From Macrolepiota albuminosa (taxonomy: Eukaryota; Basidiomycota; Agaricomycetes; Agaricales; Agaricaceae): a stretch of 64,000 nt of DNA. Made by a program: the position numbers and the translations under genes. Under the pieces are notes generated by a model that saw only the letters and a list, made by a program, of their open reading frames with translations, was not told the origin of the DNA and ran no database searches. Below are positions 43,449-57,365 of the stretch, piece after piece; within the stretch, counting starts at the first letter, position 1, and every line of letters starts with the position of its first letter. The stretch spans positions 41,847 to 105,846 of the forward strand of contig JAMWFC010000138.1 of the NCBI GenBank assembly GCA_027475525.1, in the 5' to 3' direction.

Positions 43449-45743
43449 TTAGAGCGTGTATATGAAGTCTCTGTGTTTGTCGCCCAGTGCCCTCTTCGCC
43501 TCGGAATCCTCATCAGGAATGTTCTGATGCATTGCGCGCTCCTTGGCCTTCTGTAAATTCTGGTAATGCAAATAAGCAATTCCCACAGCACATTGGAGGA
43601 TATATGCTACGATCATCATCAGTCGTCATCTCCAGATAACGATGAATAAGGACCACTAACCTACTGTGAGACCGATGTTGACCCTCGTAGTCTTGTAGAA
43701 ATGAGGTGCATCGTGATACATCCAAGTTGCAAGTAATCCCCCGGCACTACCAGCTATGAATACTGACCAGGAAATGAGCGAGATTCAAACGTAGGAAACT
43801 GAGGTTTAATACCTAATGCGATAGCTGTAGCGCGACGATAATGAGGCATGACATTACTGTCAGAACATTAAACCGGTTTCGATAACATTGAGGATAGATG
43901 GGAATCGTACTTTGGGACCCACGTAACCGTGCAAGGCGTGAGGACCGAAACGCCAATCGTTTGAGCGAACAGTGACCCGTACCTAACATGAACATTTATA
44001 CTTTCTGTAAACTCAAGAGTCAGCATCATTGATCAGGAAGTAGGAGGTTTTTACGAACTGTACATCATAATGAAGCCGCCAAGAGCGAGGAAGCTGGCAC
44101 CAATGGCAACAAGACCTCGACAATGATATTTGTCGCTGAAGAGTGCGGCTGCTAAACTCACTACATCGGCCTAGTCAGCGATCCATGTATTCGCGATACC
44201 AAGGTGCAACGCACCAACAAATCCGCAAGCGAAGGGAGGCACTCCATAAAGTTGGGTCTTAGCGGAGAATAACCTAGACTTCCCACCACAGTAGGGAGGC
44301 TAGCCTACTGTTGGTTGAATGTTCTTGAATGATAAACCGATGAAACTCACAAATAAGCCAGTCCGAAGATGAGGTAGCCTGAATGGACTTGGGTCAACAC
44401 ACAAAAAAACGCGAGGGGCGCAAATTGCGTACCGACATAAAAGCAGCTAGTGCTTAAAATCAGAACGTGAGGGGCTCTGAGAGCCGACCACACACTTGAG
44501 AACCGGAACTCTTCCCCTGCCTCGTTGAGCGTCATGTCTTCATCAAGTCTAGCTAAAGCTACGGCCTTTTCTTTCTCGGTCAGAAACCTGGCTGATGCGA
44601 TGTCTTTCGGGAGCCAAAAGAAGGCGGCAGCTCCGATGATGATGGTGACAATACCTTCCTGTGTTAGATGCAATGGTTTAGCAGCGCTTCTTCACTTTCG
44701 AAGAACGAACCAGGAAGAAAATCCAACTACGTTCAGATGTCAGTATAGGTGGGTCACGTACAGCGAAAACTGACGTGCCTCCATCCGGGCTTGCCTCCCT
44801 TTCCGTCAAGGTGAATGATAGCGAACGCCAACAACCCAGAGAATGCGCCCGCAAGGCTTGTTGCGCTGAACAGTACAGCCATTCGCTGTTGCAACTCATG
44901 GCGTTTGTACCACTCCGATAAATACAAGACAGCAGCAGGGATCAGTGGTCCTAAAGTTAGTGCGACGTAAGATAGGTGGCGAGGCAGAATGGTGTAGGCA
45001 TACCTTCAGTCAATCCCAGAAAGACTCGGCAAACAATTAAACCCTCGTAGGAAGTAACGAAGCCTTGTGCGGATAGTTAGCGATCAGGTTAATAGATAAA
45101 AGACTCTGCTATTCACCCTGGAATGTTTCCACAATGCCCCAGGCGATTATTAGACCTGTTACAAATATATGGGCCCCGATCTTTCGAACAAGAAAATTGG
45201 AAACCATTTCCACAGTCATGTAGGGCACTGGCGTGACACATTGCTTCCAAGTGATTTACTGTTAACATGTTGGCCTTGCCCAGATCACTTACCAAAGAAA
45301 ATGCTCAAAACGACGGAGAACTGATACGATGTCATTTTGAGATCTTTTAGAAGCCCTGCCTTCGCGGCATTCCCTGTACAATCGAACAAATCTTGAGAAC
45401 CACATGCTGAACCATGAGCAATGGATCGATTGCACCTAGATTTGTTTTATCCTCCGCAAAAAGGGAAGCATCAGATGACGGTTGCGAGACCTGTCAAGGC
45501 TCCTCACTATGAAGTTTAAAAAGTCTAGGAGCAGTAAGCCAGGGCTCAAACTCGGCTTCCTATCAAGAGACACTGACATATTAGACTGATCGTTGATAGA
45601 ACAATAAGGTCGATTTTTGTGCGAACTCGTCGAGCGGTGACATGATCAGTCTCCACCTCCGTAGGTCTGCCATTAGGACGTATTTGGCGAAGTTCAGACT
45701 TCGTCTCATACTCTGTACCAATATCACTGTCTGGCTTGTCCAT
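43449..45743 (-). CDS. MFS transporter (allantoate permease / ACS-type), one frameshift
   Basis: Predicted plasma-membrane importer of small organic anions (Dal5/Tna1 group). About 12 short exons. Landmarks: TARRVRTKIDLIVLSTIS, TNLGNAAKAGLLKDLK, EMVSNFLVRKIGAHIF, CRVFLGLTEGPLIPA, SEWYKRHELQQRMAVLFS, AFSGLLAFAIIHLDGKGG, GIVTIIIGAAAFFWLPKD, LIFGLAYFLPTVVGSLGY, YGSLFAQTIGVSVLTPC, LLATWMYHDAPHFYKTTRVN, and a tail ending RDFIYTL. One intron after GKPGW starts GCACGT where the paralogue has GTGCGT. After LGYSP a single base seems missing near 44262 (expected KTQLY), so this copy may be inactive or the base may be an assembly error. It is the better paralogue of the broken copy at 21-23 kb. Confidence 0.78.
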
Positions 45744-47080
45744 GGCCTCTAGTCTGGAGTGAGGTGGGAGGAGGCATAAATGAGTGGGTTTTATCCATCA
45801 AAGAATCATTGAAGATCCCAGCCGCTACCAAGGGACCATATGTAACGAGGAACTGTACCCGCAATCCGAGATTTATCCTTATTTCATATTTGCTACCGAT
45901 TGGTGGCGCTCCGTGGGCAGTACTTGAGTGCTTTGTGCGGCCCGAGATCATGTACAAGGATGGCTAATGGATGTCTGCAGTCATCACTCAATCGGGCCAG
46001 ACGTAGGGCAACCGCCCTGGTGAGATGATCGGAATAGTTGGGGGATTCGGCGAGTTGGGAAGATTTGATGCGCGCACGCTGATCCTTTTTTTCCCAGGAA
46101 AAACGTCCCCGCGTAATCCTGAACTCTCTCACGTGGAGCCAATAGGCTTCGAATCCAAAGCCGTTCGCGGTACGGGTCCGTGTTTAACACAAGAGTTCGT
46201 GCCTGAATTGATGGATGTGTGGTGATGGATGTAATTGGGTCATGGTTTTCATTTTGAAGCCACCAAGTACAGACTACCAGTTGCCTTCAAAGAAGCTCCG
46301 CTGGCATGCTGTACCGCATTCCTGCGCGGTGTCGTTTGGTCATCAGGACTCATGGTCATGTCATTATATACTGTCAATCTGCCCGTGTTCCATTGTGTCA
46401 GTGAACATGGCTTTCAGCGCCATCAGCAAATTATTCTCGAGGGTACCTCGCGGCACCATTATGCGCTGTTCTCAACGGATAGAAACATGAAGGTGTGTGC
46501 AGCCACTCCCGGTTCCATCCCCAAAATGGCGGGGAGGAAAAGTTAATAGTGTTGAAACGGCATTGAGCTGCACAAGCGGAAACACCGCTAGATTCTTTAT
46601 CAGTCCATAATTATGATAACCTCGTACAGGGGGATCTGTGACCCGGAGATTTTAGAGTTGTAGGCCGATCCGCCTTTCATGGAATGGACGTAACTTGTTG
46701 TTTAAATCAACTTCGTGCCGATCTGAGCGCTGAAGATAATTGTTGTCTAGTTCGGATGGCTGCAATCAGATATTGCAATGGAACGGACGGCAGGGCGCTG
46801 GATGAGGTTCCTGAACTCGATTCGAGTTGTTTGACAGTACGCGGTAAACATGGAAACAGTGGAAACAATCATACTCAGGTGTTTTTACAGCCGGACGCGA
46901 GTTTGCGCATCGTCTTCGATTAACGACAGGGTATCGCATTAAAGTGACCAAGTACTTGGGTAAGTTAAATCTATTTCCCAATCTACCACTGTTTGGTGGG
47001 TTCCTGAGCTCTCTAGTTTGGATCATTGTTAAGAACTCACCAATGAGCCGCTTGTCTGTATCGAGTATGATTAGCAATCG
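45744..47080. other. No gene seen
   Basis: 1.3 kb upstream of the MFS start and downstream of HOOK. A few ORFs of 70-100 codons on both strands, none with a domain or splice logic. Confidence 0.5.
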
Positions 47081-50000
47081 CTAATTTCGGAGTAAGTTAC
47101 GACGTACGCTGCCTCTCTGTTGGGTGAGCCAGGCTGTGGGTTTGATGATTCCCCCTGGGTTGCGACGTGGGTTAATCTGGTGTGCCCTGACAACCTCCAT
47201 ACCCATATTATGAATGGAGCTGAGCATTAGCGTCTGTTCTTTTTGATAACGCTGCTCGGCCTCTTTGAGCCTCGTCTGGACGAAGGCGAGATGTTAGATG
47301 CGATCGCTGCAACGCGAAAAAGAACAAGCCTTAGATTGTTTCAGATCTTCTTCAAGCATGCTGATCTTGCTTTTGAAACTCTCTTCGGCCTCTTCGAAGG
47401 ATGAGCCCGACTAAATCGGATTCTCAGATGCGTTCGGGAACAAGGGAAACCGGCGTACTGAAACCCGATTCTCCTTGATCATGCGGTCCTGCTCTTTGAT
47501 AAACTGCAAAAGAGTCATCGACGTATCTCTGAACGAATAACACGCCAAGCACACACCTGTCTCATCTTCAATAGTTTCTCGTGCGATGTACGGACTTGCT
47601 CCTTCAGCGCAATATTCTCTTCGTGTAGATGGAGCAACTTTGTCTTGGTCTCCTCTGGCAGGTCTCCCCCAGCAAATGAGGCCCGGAGGTCTCTGTGGAT
47701 TATAAATGAGCGATGGAAATGATTGCAGTGGCATGGGAACCAACGTCAAATTACGCTCCCGCTCCAACATTTTCTCCCGCTGTCCAATTCCTTCGCTTTG
47801 AAGGTTGACTTTCTCCATAAGAAGGGTGTTTATTTGCTCTAATTGCATTTTGTTCTTCCCCTTTTGCTCCTCAAGCTGAGATTGAAGCTTCTGTACTTGA
47901 TTCTCAAGTCCGCTCTTGTCCTCATTCACGGACTCACGAAGGGTCGCAAGGATATCGAGCTGATCCTTGTTTACCAGGTTCACTAAGGAATACCCACAAA
48001 CGCAATTCAGAATGATAAAGAAGCGCGCGAAATAGAGCTCACGATCAGATTTCGCGATTACCAGTTCGCGGCTTTGGGTGTCGAAGGTAACTTGTAATTG
48101 AGCATGTTCCTCTCGTAACCTGTCTAGCTGCTCTGAGACCTCGTTAAGTCGTTGTCTTAGAGCGATTGCCACCTCGGCGCTATGAGTTGTCAGCCTTTTT
48201 TCTTGTTTGCTTTTTTTTGGCAGGGTGCACTCACTTATCCCCTGATTTTCCACTCCTGATTTCGTCTAACTGGCTTTGAAGCATGAGCTTCTCGCGGTGT
48301 GTAGAGAGATAATCAGCTTCATAACGCGCTTTAACTCGATTGGTATCTTCAAGTAAATTCTCGAGGACGATCACCCGGCTCGCATCTGATGAATTATTCC
48401 TTGCCTCCTGGAGGTCTAGTTTGAGCCTCCTGATCTGGAGCTTGAGGTCCGTCATGGTCCGGCCACTGATTGCGTCATCGAGTTCCCCACCAAGATTGGT
48501 GTCTTCGTGGAGGTCGAAGTCAGGGCCACCAGTTCCGCCATACGCTTCTTGAGGTGATTCTGCAGAGACTGCATCACCACGATTACGTGCCCGATTCCTG
48601 GAGTCCGTCAGTTCGAGTTCCTTCACCTTTTCCTGGTAAAGCTCGAGCGCTTCAGCATCCTGAACCCGTTCCTGAAGTGTGATATTCAATTTGGCTTTCG
48701 TTTGTGTGAGCTCGTACTTGAGGGTCTCAATTTCCTTCGCTCTCGTAGAGGCTTTGGCTTCAAGATCAGCGATCTGGGTCTTGTAAGAATCCATAAGCGG
48801 TCGAAAGGTAGCAACCTTGCGGTATTCTTCTTCTAAGGAGGCATTCTTGTCCACCAGCGATGCGTTTTGCTCCTCAAGAGTCTGAGGTATCATCAGTGAC
48901 TTGCGTCAGAGGCCCTGCCAGGAATTGCTGAACCTTCACGAGCCGGCGTAAGTCTGCACTTTCTTCCAGTTTTTTCTTATATTTCCCCATCACATTCTCC
49001 GTCTTTTGGGCCTTTTCGGCGGTATGGCGTAACCTGTGTTCAATGAGCTAGGTGGGTACAGAGATATAGTAGACTTCCGCACTCATCGACTTGATCTTTG
49101 AGCCTTGCTGCCTGATTTGCTTGCATTTGAAGATCATCGTTCTGGAACAGGTTTGTCGTGTCAAAGATGTGCTACAGGCCCAACAGAATCCGAAAAACCT
49201 TCCGAGTGAGATCGGACAGAGAAGCGCTTTGCTTCTCAATTTCGGCTTCTGCAGTGATAAGGCTGTCCTCTGCTTTCTGACTACAGGCCTCCTAAGCCGA
49301 GACCCAGGGCTAGGACAATGTCACTCACATTTCAGAGCGGAGACGATCAATTTCAGCCCGCATCAAAGCGTCAGTTTTGCTGTTGCGATACTCATCCGCA
49401 CGAAGCTCCGCTTCATGCAAGCGGCTGCTGATGTCAGCTTTTTCCGACAAAGCTTCGTCCTTGGTAACTTGAAATCAGACGCAGCAATAGAAATGACAGC
49501 CTGAGATTTCACATACAAGACCGTTCTGCAAATTGCGGTGGTCACCCATGAGGGCTTGATAGGCTTTCTGCAGAGTCTCTTTCTCGACTGTGAGTCGACT
49601 CAAGTCATTTTGAAGTTCGTAGTAGTGATCGTCGCTGGAGTACGAAGATGAGATGAAGCCTCACACTTAAGGAAAAGGGAAACTGACTCCGTCATGCTGA
49701 TTTCGCCGGCTGCCTCTCCAGTCCGTTTTGGGATTTTCTTCATGACCTTCATGGAAGGTCAAGAGGGAAGGTACTTAAATCAAACGGGCACAAACCTGCT
49801 CGATAGCAAACATCAGTGCTCGCTGATCAGCTTCATCTAGCCTCTGTATTCGTTCAATGGCGTTCTTGTTTCGAGGTCCTTGCACAGCAATGGCTAGCGT
49901 GAGGCGGCACAGTGCCAGTGTTTGGGCCACATCGTGTTTTTCCGCCACGTCTTGCAAGTTGGGGACGCCAAGGGCAGAGGTTTGTTGATGAAGCACATCG

Positions 50001-50311
50001 GTGAAATATTGGGTGATGAGACGATATAATCGCTTCAGAGAATTCTGCCTGAGCACCCAATTCTCTGATTGTTGAGTAGATGTCCGTGCAGGAACGCGAA
50101 AGTAGTCGGCGTCACTGTCAGAGTGTAAGGGTTGGTTGGAAGATCAGCAAGGAATGTTCCCAGATGCATTCCTGTTAGAATGATGCGCGTACACCTTGGA
50201 GAGAACGTCGAAAAGCGGGAGACCATCGCTGAGATCGGCAATATTAGCCACTGGACGCGATAGGTCGTATGTAGACAGCCAAGCCACAACTGCCTTGGCC
50301 TCTGCGTCCAT
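47081..50311 (-). CDS. HOK1: Hook-family dynein adaptor
   Basis: Links early endosomes to dynein and kinesin-3 for long-range transport in hyphae. The start ATG at 50311 opens with DAEAKAVVAWLSTYDLSRPV, then IADLSDGLPLFDVLSK and DADYFR, LKRLYRLITQYFTD, ALCRLTLAIAVQGPRNKN: the N-terminal calponin-like Hook domain. Long coiled coils follow (about 49300-47400), rich in Glu, Lys, Gln, with heptads such as LEEQKGKNKMQLEQINTLLM. The C-terminus (EVVRAHQINPRRNPGG, KPTAWLTQQRGSV) resembles the cargo-binding end of fungal Hook proteins. Many small introns; the penultimate one seems to start AAG|GCTTGT, again GC. Head-to-head with striatin. Confidence 0.85.
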
Positions 50312-50484
50312 TGAAATGTGGTATTAGAGAGGCGGCGGGCGCCTCCACGAGCGGTTCGCGCTGCGAGACACTTCCAGACGCTTGGACATATCACCGCACA
50401 AATTTGCTTCCGACCACTTCTGCCTGCTGCGGTCTGTGACAAGACTCTCATTCGTTGTCTCTGGGACGCGCTCAGCCGCATCGA
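50312..50484. promoter_or_regulatory. Shared promoter HOOK / striatin
   Basis: 173 bp between divergent start codons, GC-rich, with no TATA box. Confidence 0.45.
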
Positions 50485-53400
50485 ATGATCACGATGCAGC
50501 CTCTCCTTCAGCCTGGCTTACCCCAAAACCAGCAACAACAGCAACAACCCCAAGGAAATTCTCACATTCAAGTTGGCGGTCCTAATCAGCAGCAACAGCA
50601 ACAGCCATTCGCTGCCCCACCACCTCCCTCAGGACAAGATTGGACGCTCTCAAGTGTGCTTCACTATCTTCAGTCTGAGTGGAGACGATATGAGCGGGAC
50701 AGAAATGAATTTGACATTGAGCGTGCCGAAATGCGTGCCCGCATTGCTTTGCTAGAAGGCGAGCGAAGATCGTTTGAGAACATTAAGCTCGACCTTATGC
50801 GAAGAATAAAGATGCTGGAATATGCCTTACGTGTCGAAAGGTCGCCGCGTGTCTAACAAACAATCGACCTCGTTTGCTCACGGTTCCTCTAGATCCAAAC
50901 AACTCCAAGGAAACCAGTCGGCCACTGGACTCTTCAAGGGTCACTCGAAAAGTAATTTGAGTAAAGAGGATGTGACAGCGGATGCAGAGAAACCAGGGAG
51001 CGGTCGCACTTCTCCAAGTGAAGGTGATGCAAAATTTGTGACAGAGTCCGCATGAATTGACGCCAGTTACAGACATGCATCTGGATAGTAATTCAGGCGC
51101 TTCCCCCAATGGTGCACCTGCGCACGTTCCTGCGCATCTCAAAGCAATCCTGGACCGACTTGGGCAGGCGGTACTTCTACCAATGCCCAGGCAAACATGG
51201 GGCTGGGCCGACCACCGACCAGTCGTGATCCTAAATCCCGTGCCAAATCCCGCGATTATCTCAAACAATGCCTGCAGGAGATTACTTACCTAACCTCCAA
51301 CCAAGCCGTGAATCCACTACCAAACCGACAACTTCTCAGCCTTGGCGCCAGTGCCAGTGCGCCAAACCTTCCCGTCAGCATCCCTAATCTCCCATCGTTC
51401 AGTGTGGATTATCCTGCGAATCAAAACCCACAGCAGCCACCTCAAGGTCCGCAACCCCTCTATCCCTCACAGCCTCCAGCTCAGGTGCCCTCGGTACCAT
51501 CATCACAACCGCAACAAAACGTCCCTGTACACACTATTCCCAGTACTATCCAATTGATACCCGCCACTCAAAACACAGTTGTGAATGGCCGACCGCGAAA
51601 ATCTGTCCCAGACGTGTCGAAAGATGTGTTCCTGCAGCCCCCACCAGCAGTCCCAATTGGACCCGTTGAACCATTAGACCCAGCAAATAATCAATTTCGC
51701 CCTATAACTGTCACCATCCCAGACGCTTCACCAGAGGACTCTCAACCAGAGATTCATTCGCAATCTATACCTCAACCCTCCAGTCAACCACAGGCAGCGT
51801 CATCCGAACTCACCCAGAGCCTGGAAAACACCGCTGCAGGACCTGTGTTGGCCGCAGTTGCAGTCCAAGCAGCGGAATCTCGTTCTGTTCCAGAACCTAA
51901 TCAAGTGACCGCTATTTTTCGCCCCGACGATGCAGGAGAATGGCGGGAACGACTGAGAGCAGCTCACGAGTCTCAACAAGCGATGGTAGCTCAATCTGCG
52001 TCGAGTGAGTTTTCAACCCCTGTCTCGAATTTAACGTCGAACTGAGAGGTGTGATCTGAGGCGACGGCTCAGGTTTTTTGACGGGGCTGTTGGACAACCA
52101 ACACCACTCAGAAGAGGATGAGTTGGCTGACATGGAATCAACAATCGAAAGCATTACGAGCGATGGTTCGTCTGGCCCAACGGCCTCGTCTTGGAAGGTG
52201 AAACGTACGCTACGGAGGTGAGCACTTTCGAATTTTTGAGTGACATCACAATTCACAATGGCCTAGTCACCTGGATGCTGTCCGGGCACTATCATTCCAT
52301 CCGACTGAACTAAGTCTCGCCACAGGTGGGGACGACAACACAATCAAAATATGGCGCATGGACCCTGCGACGGTGGCATCCTCCTCGTAAGTATCTCGTC
52401 CTTAGCCCATGTGGCATAATATTAGTCCTCACACGGTGGTCGTAGCGCTAGACCAACAACCGAAATCGAGCCTCAGATCACTTTACGCGGTCACACTCAA
52501 CCGATTACGGCGCTCGTGCACTCACCCGCACGGAGGCTCCTATACTCGGCGTCGATCGATGCTACTATTCGCGTTTGGTCCTTGCCTGCGGCCAGTCGCA
52601 CCACATACGCACCTTTCGAGGCCTCAACTGGTGTCGCGCGTGCCACCCTCGTCGGTCACACGGATGCTATTTGGGATATTGCTCTTGTGCGGAATGAGAC
52701 AACCCTTGTGAGCTGCGGCGGCGATGGAGCCGTCAAGGTCTGGGATGTCTCCAGTGTAGGCGCGGATGGCGATGGCGGCGGCCATCTCAAACTCAGCTGG
52801 GGATACCATGGCCTCACGGAGGATATGGGTGACGACGACACCCAGAAGAATATCTTTGGTGCAACAACACTCGATCCTATCAAGACGGATCTTAAGAAAG
52901 TGGCCGTCGCTTTCCGTGATGCGATTGTCAAATTCTTCGATGTTGAAACTGGAGTTGAAACTGGTAAACTGCAGAGCGACATCAGTTACGGTGAGTTGTA
53001 CCTGACTTAGGTGCCACGGAGGAATTCATCGTGTGTTGCATTTCATTTGTCTAGACGGGACCTCTCGAACACAAATCAACAAGATCACGTCACATCCAAC
53101 CATGCCGCTCTTGGTCACAGCCCATGAAGATCGTTACATCCGCATATTTGATGTTATCACTGGTAACTGAACTCTGCACTCATTTTCACCGCGCATAAAA
53201 ATGATACTGTTTTCTTCAGAGCAATGCACACATTCTATGCTCGCTCATACCGACTCCGTGACATCGCTTTCAATCGACCCCAGCGGTTTTACTCTAGTTA
53301 CGTCAGGGCACGATTGCTCAGTGCGTTTCTGGGACCTGCTTACCACACGCGCTTGCATCCAAGAATCTACAACCCATCGAAAGAAGGCGGATGAAGGCGT

Positions 53401-53488
53401 GCTGGCTGTGGCATTCCACCCTGGTAGTTTACCTTTCCTGGCGAGCGCTGGCGCAGATGGGATCGTCAAGTTGTATGCAACCTCATGA
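50485..53488 (+). CDS. Striatin-family STRIPAK scaffold
   Basis: Regulatory B''' scaffold of PP2A in the STRIPAK complex; in fungi (PRO11, Far8) it controls hyphal fusion and fruiting-body growth. Nine exons, all phases consistent: 50485-50840, 50893-51023, 51073-51111, 51168-52004, 52073-52217, 52267-52386, 52446-52990, 53055-53162, 53220-53488, giving 849 residues. A Gln/Pro-rich start is followed by the striatin coiled coil (WTLSSVLHYLQSEWRRYERD...ERAEMRARIALLEGE). A Pro-rich linker leads to a WD40 propeller from about residue 500 (LSLATGGDDNTIKIW; LLYSASIDATIRVW; GHTDAIWDIAL; HEDRYIRIFD; LVTSGHDCSVRFWD; ASAGADGIVKLY). An in-frame ATG at 50455 is a possible earlier start. Confidence 0.92.
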
Positions 53489-53780
53489 TCCGTGACTTGC
53501 TTATGCTTCACCTAATTATATGCACTTTCCGATATGGTATGGCCAAGCAGATAGACACGAGTAGAGTTTCAGCAGCTGCGGGAGACGGCGAATTGGCAAG
53601 ACATGTAGACGACATTATGCTAGTGCTGAATATTTCGGATTTCCAGAATAATGATTACAATACAAGTCGAGGATGGGAACTGGCCGTTGAGTGAGGAATA
53701 AAGGGGCGCGTGATGGAGAATGTTCGGAGGATAAAGTCAGAATCAAGTCCAATCCAAAGATGCGCGACGCCCACGATCTA

Positions 53781-54498
<718 letters not shown>

Positions 54499-57365
54499 CG
54501 CTGAGGTTGATAGTATGAGTGGCAAGGAGGCTCTAAATAGGAGGGGTGACGGGAAACGCGTGCCCGGAATTAAGCGGGATTAATAATCCTTATATCCGGA
54601 TTATCGTGGTCGATGCTCTCATTGCTGACAGCCTCTTTGAATAAATCATCGACGTTTTTATGGCACACTGATAGCGATTTATTGGTCATGGCGATGATAC
54701 ATGTACCAATGCCAGTGCACAATTTTTTCGGCCTCCACCTTTGGCAAGGTTCGGATCAGTGCATAGTCCGGTTTTCACCAAGCCCTTGTCTCTGCTTCGC
54801 CTTTCGGTGCTGTGATGGCATTCTGGAAATCTGGGTTCTCACCGGAGAGACTAAGCCGACGGTCCGCTGGCACCTATTTTCGCGCCAGGGTCAACACACC
54901 ATGATTATTCTGTAAAACAGTCTGTACAGCAAGTCGTACCCTAGGGGTCAAAATGCCCCTTTAGGCGAACGGTGGATGATCAAACGTGAAGGTCTTATGC
55001 CCGTCGCAAGCGTAAGCCACCGATCCCCTGCAAAATGTCAGATATCGTGGGGATCGCAGGCATTCACCAGGGTTACCAGTGATGAGGACATCGCGTGTTG
55101 TTGTTAAGTCGTGCCCTAGCGGTCAAGATGCTCCCTTTCGGCGAGTGGCGGGTGATCAAATGTGCAGGTTCCTTCCTGCCCGCCACAGCTATCTTTGGTG
55201 TAGGGCACAATGTAACCCATAGCTCATGGCCATGCTACGGGACGAAACGGGATGAAGGCGAGGTTGCCACGTTTGTCCTAATCTAACAGATGTAGATCGT
55301 ATGTTGGATCTTGACTCTGTTGAACCTGTAGATATGGGTAGGGAAGGTAGGGCCATGTAAGTGTGGTCCCACCAGCTCAGGCCAACCACGAAAATACAAG
55401 CTGCGCATTGTGTACTAAACTACGTCCACCGATATGACAAACGCACTTGCCCCCATCTCGTCCCCCACGCAACGTCGATGATAGCATGCTAGACGTCCCT
55501 TCTCTTGCAAGCCTGCTGACAATCCAGGTTGGATCAATTGTATATTACTATGTAAGACGAAGGATTAGGAACGTATCATGCCCTTCAGCGCCATGAAATT
55601 TACATGCCTCTAATGATGCTTGCTAATGTTTCGTCGGCGGCGAAGCAGAATCCAGTTGGCCAAAGAACTCGCATATGTATCAACAATACATAGCGACGAT
55701 CAGCCCAGTCCTAGGACCAGCATTGTCTTCGAAGTTGTATTGCAGTTCGCGTGATCGACGCCTACTGGGAAAAAATGCGTTGTGCGGAACGGCACAGTGG
55801 CGTTGAAATGGAAAAGAACCATGTTGGAAGCAGCCAGCTGGCGGAAGCGCAGGACACCTAGAGCACGCCGAAGCAACAATGCAATGGGCGCCAGTGTAGT
55901 TACAGTACTGTTATTTTGGTCATGCGAAATATGTTCACCGGCACTGGAGAGGTCCAGTTGAAAGCCATCAATAACATTTCTAAATCCTTGGAAAGGCCCT
56001 GTGAGGTGTATACGCCCACTAGAATGCGACTACATCTTCCAGGGCGAGCGGCGTGGTTTCCCAAGGAGTTCGCGGTAAAAGCCAGCTGTCTAGTGGAGGG
56101 CAATTTTAGGTTTATTATTATAGCTCAAAATCACTATTCGTTTCTAGGCAGGACTCCAGCCTCTATGACTTCGTAATATTAGATAGAATCCGTTTCCGAG
56201 GTGCGCATCTGTGTTGGAGAAAATGACAGCAACAGGCTAAGCTCGAATTCCTGAAGAGTACTAGGAACCACAGTCCAACTTTCATCTAGATGGAGTCTAA
56301 CCAGCGCTGGACTCATGTCTGGGAGAGTGCCACGTCAAAAAAATTTGAAATTTGAATTGGCAGTTCAGTTTCCCACGAATTTCAATTACAAAGCTGGAAA
56401 TATGTCGCAGTGGCAACAGCGATGGCCCCCATCTTCCTTCATCACGATCAAAGTGATTACCCTTATGAGCTTGTTGTAGGACTGCTGCAGCCCGCCCTCC
56501 CGTCTTCTACGCATTCTTTAGGCCCACCGGAGGCTCAACTTTCTTCCTAACCCAAGTCTTGTCATCCGCTGTGCGACTGACACAGCTCGTAAGCTTGAAG
56601 CTAACATCTCTGAAATCTGTTTGATTGCCTGCGATCGATGTCAGTGAAAGTCTCTGAGGATGCAGTTCGTGCCCTTCTGATTTGAACGCACCTCTAGTCT
56701 AGTATCCTCCAAACTGTCACTAAAACTGAACGATGCCTCGTCGACCGCCGCCTTCGCCACTACGCCTTCACCTCCATAGTGGCCCCCTTGTACGTTCATT
56801 AACGATGCGCCGCCGTTCCTAGCGTCATCTAATTTCATTCATCCATTCATCTAGCCTGCCCGTGGTGCACCTCGACACAAACTCCCAGAGAGACCCATCC
56901 CTGCTTTTTTCATCCCATATGGTAGCCCTCGAAAAATTAACTCGAGTATCACACAATCGCAACCGCAAGTGCTCGTTACTACCTCTTATGTTCGGTCAAA
57001 ACGGATGTTGCACCAGGGAGGGTGGGGGACCGTTTACGATGCAGACTACATGACTATCCGGCCACCTGCACCTGCGATGGTCTTCTGAGCCACTCATCTT
57101 TTGAGTCATCCCTCACCCAGTTATGTCAACATCGTGTTGAGGTACCCTCTGTTCCTCCGTTTATTACGAGCGCTGGCGCCTTTCATTTGCATTCATTTTC
57201 TTTTCTCTTCCATTTCCTCATTCAATCATTCATCATCCTACTCCACGAATGTAGATCGAACGTCGTGTTGACCAGTTCATCTGAATGTATCAGCCTGGAT
57301 GTATAGACCATGATATGTGTACAGATTTTGTGCAGGCAGAATTAAAAGTTGTTGCAGTAGATGTT
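54499..57365. other. 2.9 kb without a recognised gene; one diverged direct repeat
   Basis: Promoter side of ATG8, then gene-poor DNA. About 54943-55025 and 55111-55190 form a diverged direct repeat (GTCGTACCCTAGGGGTCAA versus GTCGTGCCCTAGCGGTCAA, then GATCAAACGTG versus GATCAAATGTG). A small palindrome ATAATCC...GGATTAT lies near 54581-54604. No exon chains were found. Confidence 0.5.
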
